7,427 nt of DNA from Balneolaceae bacterium (GTDB lineage Bacteria > Bacteroidota > Rhodothermia > Balneolales > Balneolaceae). Within the stretch, counting starts at the first letter, position 1, and every line of letters begins with the position of its first letter. Under the pieces are notes generated by a model. The model was not told the origin of the DNA, made no database searches, and was given only the letters and a program-made list of their open reading frames with translations. Shown one piece after another: positions 6,345 to 7,427 of the stretch. The stretch is taken from NCBI GenBank assembly GCA_007134665.1, contig SLKH01000088.1, forward strand, positions 1-7,427, given 5' to 3'. The position numbers and the translations under genes were made by a program.

Positions 6345-7370
6345 TTAAATGGGTTTGTGTTTTCTCAAATGTTGTGGTGTCAATTGCCTTACAGTTCTGC
6401 ATCCAAGAAGAGTTAATATATAGGTCATCTCCTTCTTCCATTGTTTGAGCAAATTTTCCAGGCCCTCTTGTCCGGAGTTTTTCAGGGCTTTAATTACCGG
6501 TTGAGCGGTAGCAGTAAAATTGGCTCCAAGTGCAAGAGACTTTACCATATCAGCCGCTGACCGGATACCCCCCGAAGCAATCAATCTGAATCTGAACGTT
6601 TCACGAAGTGGAATTATCTGCTCAATGCAGTCAACTGTCGGAATACCCCAGTCATCGAAAAGCAGTTCCTGATCGGTTCCGGATCTCAATCTTTCCACTT
6701 TACTCCAGCTGGTACCGCCTGCACCTGAAACATCGATCACCTGTACACCAACAGAAAGAAGTCTTGATGCTACATCAGCAGAGATCCCGGCTCCGGTTTC
6801 TTTGACAATAACGGGCAAATCACAATTGGTTACAAGATGGGTGATACCTTTTTCAATACCCTGAAAACTTCTGTCACCTTCCTGCTGTATAAGTTCCTGT
6901 AAAGGATTAAGGTGAACGATGATTGCATCTGCTTTGATGGCTTCAGTAATCAGACCTAAGTGTTCATCTGAAAGATTGCCAATAAGCTGGGCTCCACCAA
7001 TATTTGAAGCGATGAAAGCAGAAGGAGCGATATCTCGTACAATTTTAAATGTTTCAGTTTCATCAGGGTTCTCAATCATCACACGCTGGCTTCCAACTCC
7101 GAAAGGAAGGTTCATTTTTTCGCAGGTTTCAGCTAGCATAGCATTAATCCGGCGTCCTTCATCATAACCACCGGTCATGGATGAAAGAAACAGAGGCATG
7201 GTAAAATCTCTTCCCAATAAAGAAGCTGAAGTAGAGACATCATCCAGGTTAACTTCAGGGAGTGCATCATGATTAAAATCATATCGATCGAAACCGGCTG
7301 ATTTATGATAAGCGGCATTACCTGATGCTGTTAATTCAACATGGTCTTTCTTTCGTTCTTTTATGCTCAT
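6345..7370 (-). CDS. fni: Type II isopentenyl-diphosphate delta-isomerase (FMN-dependent)
   Basis: Fni interconverts IPP and DMAPP using reduced FMN and Mg2+; it is unrelated to the type I (Nudix) isomerase. The 341-residue protein has the family length and its motifs in order: RKKDH (6-10), SSMTGG (63-68), GVGSQR (91-96), HLNPLQE (153-159, including the conserved Gln and Glu near the substrate and metal site), VKETGAG (189-195), DVSGAGGTSW (213-222), GIPT (242-245) and the phosphate/FMN-binding ASGGIR (265-270) of a TIM barrel. The start at 7368-7370 (MSIKERKKDH) matches the usual N-terminus. The frame stays open upstream to the window edge but has no further ATG and overlaps the end of the preceding gene, so I did not extend it. 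It begins 17 bp after the stop of an SDR gene and is followed by the prenyltransferase that uses its product. Whether the cell makes IPP by the mevalonate or MEP route is not visible here. Confidence 0.97.
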   Translation of the reverse strand: MSIKERKKDHVELTASGNAAYHKSAGFDRYDFNHDALPEVNLDDVSTSASLLGRDFTMPLFLSSMTGGYDEGRRINAMLAETCEKMNLPFGVGSQRVMIENPDETETFKIVRDIAPSAFIASNIGGAQLIGNLSDEHLGLITEAIKADAIIVHLNPLQELIQQEGDRSFQGIEKGITHLVTNCDLPVIVKETGAGISADVASRLLSVGVQVIDVSGAGGTSWSKVERLRSGTDQELLFDDWGIPTVDCIEQIIPLRETFRFRLIASGGIRSAADMVKSLALGANFTATAQPVIKALKNSGQEGLENLLKQWKKEMTYILTLLGCRTVRQLTPQHLRKHKPI

Positions 7371-7379
7371 TTGACTGCC

Positions 7380-7403
7380 GATATGAATTAATTCAGATAT
7401 GAA
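7380..7403. repeat. Direct repeat GATATGAA with nested palindrome between SDR gene and fni
   Basis: GATATGAA is present at 7380-7387 and 7396-7403, separated by 8 bp. The centre holds the perfect 12-bp palindrome TGAATTAATTCA (7384-7395). The right copy lies in the last codons of the SDR gene and the palindrome covers its stop codon, so coding constraint explains part of it. A binding site upstream of fni is conceivable, but it would sit inside an operon. Function is unproven. Confidence 0.35.
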
Positions 7404-7427
7404 CCGCCATTTACATGAAATGTAGAA
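7388..7427 (-). CDS. C-terminal end of a short-chain dehydrogenase/reductase (FabG-like), cut by the window edge
   Basis: One minus-strand frame from the right edge reads STFHVNGGSYLN and then stops (TAA at 7388-7390), 17 bp before the fni ATG. The HVNGG motif followed by a few hydrophobic residues and the stop is the characteristic C-terminal end of many short-chain dehydrogenases, notably FabG-type 3-oxoacyl-ACP reductases (TGQTLHVNGGMYM-like). It forms part of the Rossmann-fold core and subunit interface in that family. Only 12 codons are visible, so cofactor and substrate cannot be judged, and it could be another SDR rather than FabG. Its close spacing suggests it is the gene upstream of fni in the same operon, which would put the operon promoter outside the window. 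The identification rests on one short motif in one frame, but the motif and the position of the stop agree well. Confidence 0.68.
   Translation of the reverse strand, partial: STFHVNGGSYLN

Noticed and set aside
7371..7427. N-terminal extension of fni to the window edge
   Set aside because: The frame is open for 19 codons but has no ATG, and the family N-terminus (RKxDH near residue 6) fits the ATG at 7370. The other frame there encodes an SDR C-terminus.
1..7427. Mobile element, CRISPR array, tRNA/rRNA, toxin-antitoxin or defence system
   Set aside because: No transposase, integrase, spaced repeat array, cloverleaf or toxin-antitoxin pair is visible, and all gaps are under about 60 bp. The UvrD-like helicase sits among housekeeping genes without a partner nuclease, so a defence role is not supported.

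Overview
The window is a compact chromosomal segment of about 7.4 kb, nearly all of it coding, with moderate-to-low G+C. It most likely comes from a Gram-negative bacterium of the Bacteroidota / Rhodothermota-Balneolota (FCB) group. A BamD lipoprotein shows an outer membrane. No gene has a recognisable AGGAGG-type Shine-Dalgarno sequence, as is typical of that group. Isoprenoid supply uses the FMN-type (type II) isopentenyl-diphosphate isomerase. The lineage is inferred from style and gene content, not from a marker gene.

Layout. At the left edge is the N-terminal part of the ribosome-assembly GTPase Der, on the minus strand and cut by the window. Diverging from it is a 77-residue protein with two hydrophobic segments and no recognised family (537-770, plus strand). 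That small gene runs tail-to-tail into a long minus-strand block. Read in the direction of transcription (right to left) the block is: the last 12 codons of a short-chain dehydrogenase/reductase (FabG-like C-terminus, 7388-7427), fni (type II IPP isomerase), a short-chain type polyprenyl diphosphate synthase with a TTG start, bamD, nadD, a Tat-signal-bearing LD-carboxypeptidase of family S66, and a UvrD/Rep-type SF1A helicase. Gaps in this block are 17, 49, 5, 19, 2 and 48 bp with no convincing terminator in any of them, so one operon is likely. A separate promoter for the helicase is possible.

How the genes fit together. Fni makes DMAPP from IPP, and the adjacent prenyltransferase condenses DMAPP with IPP, so these two form an isoprenoid module. 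BamD serves outer-membrane protein assembly, NadD serves NAD synthesis, the S66 peptidase probably trims peptidoglycan peptides in the periplasm, and the helicase serves DNA repair or replication. The cluster is a housekeeping/envelope operon rather than a mobile or defence island. I see no RNA gene, CRISPR array, insertion sequence, integrase or attachment site, and no intergenic stretch longer than about 60 bp. The best leads are modest: the exported S66 peptidase, the unknown small membrane protein beside der, the chain-length determinants of the prenyltransferase, and the unusual gene order.
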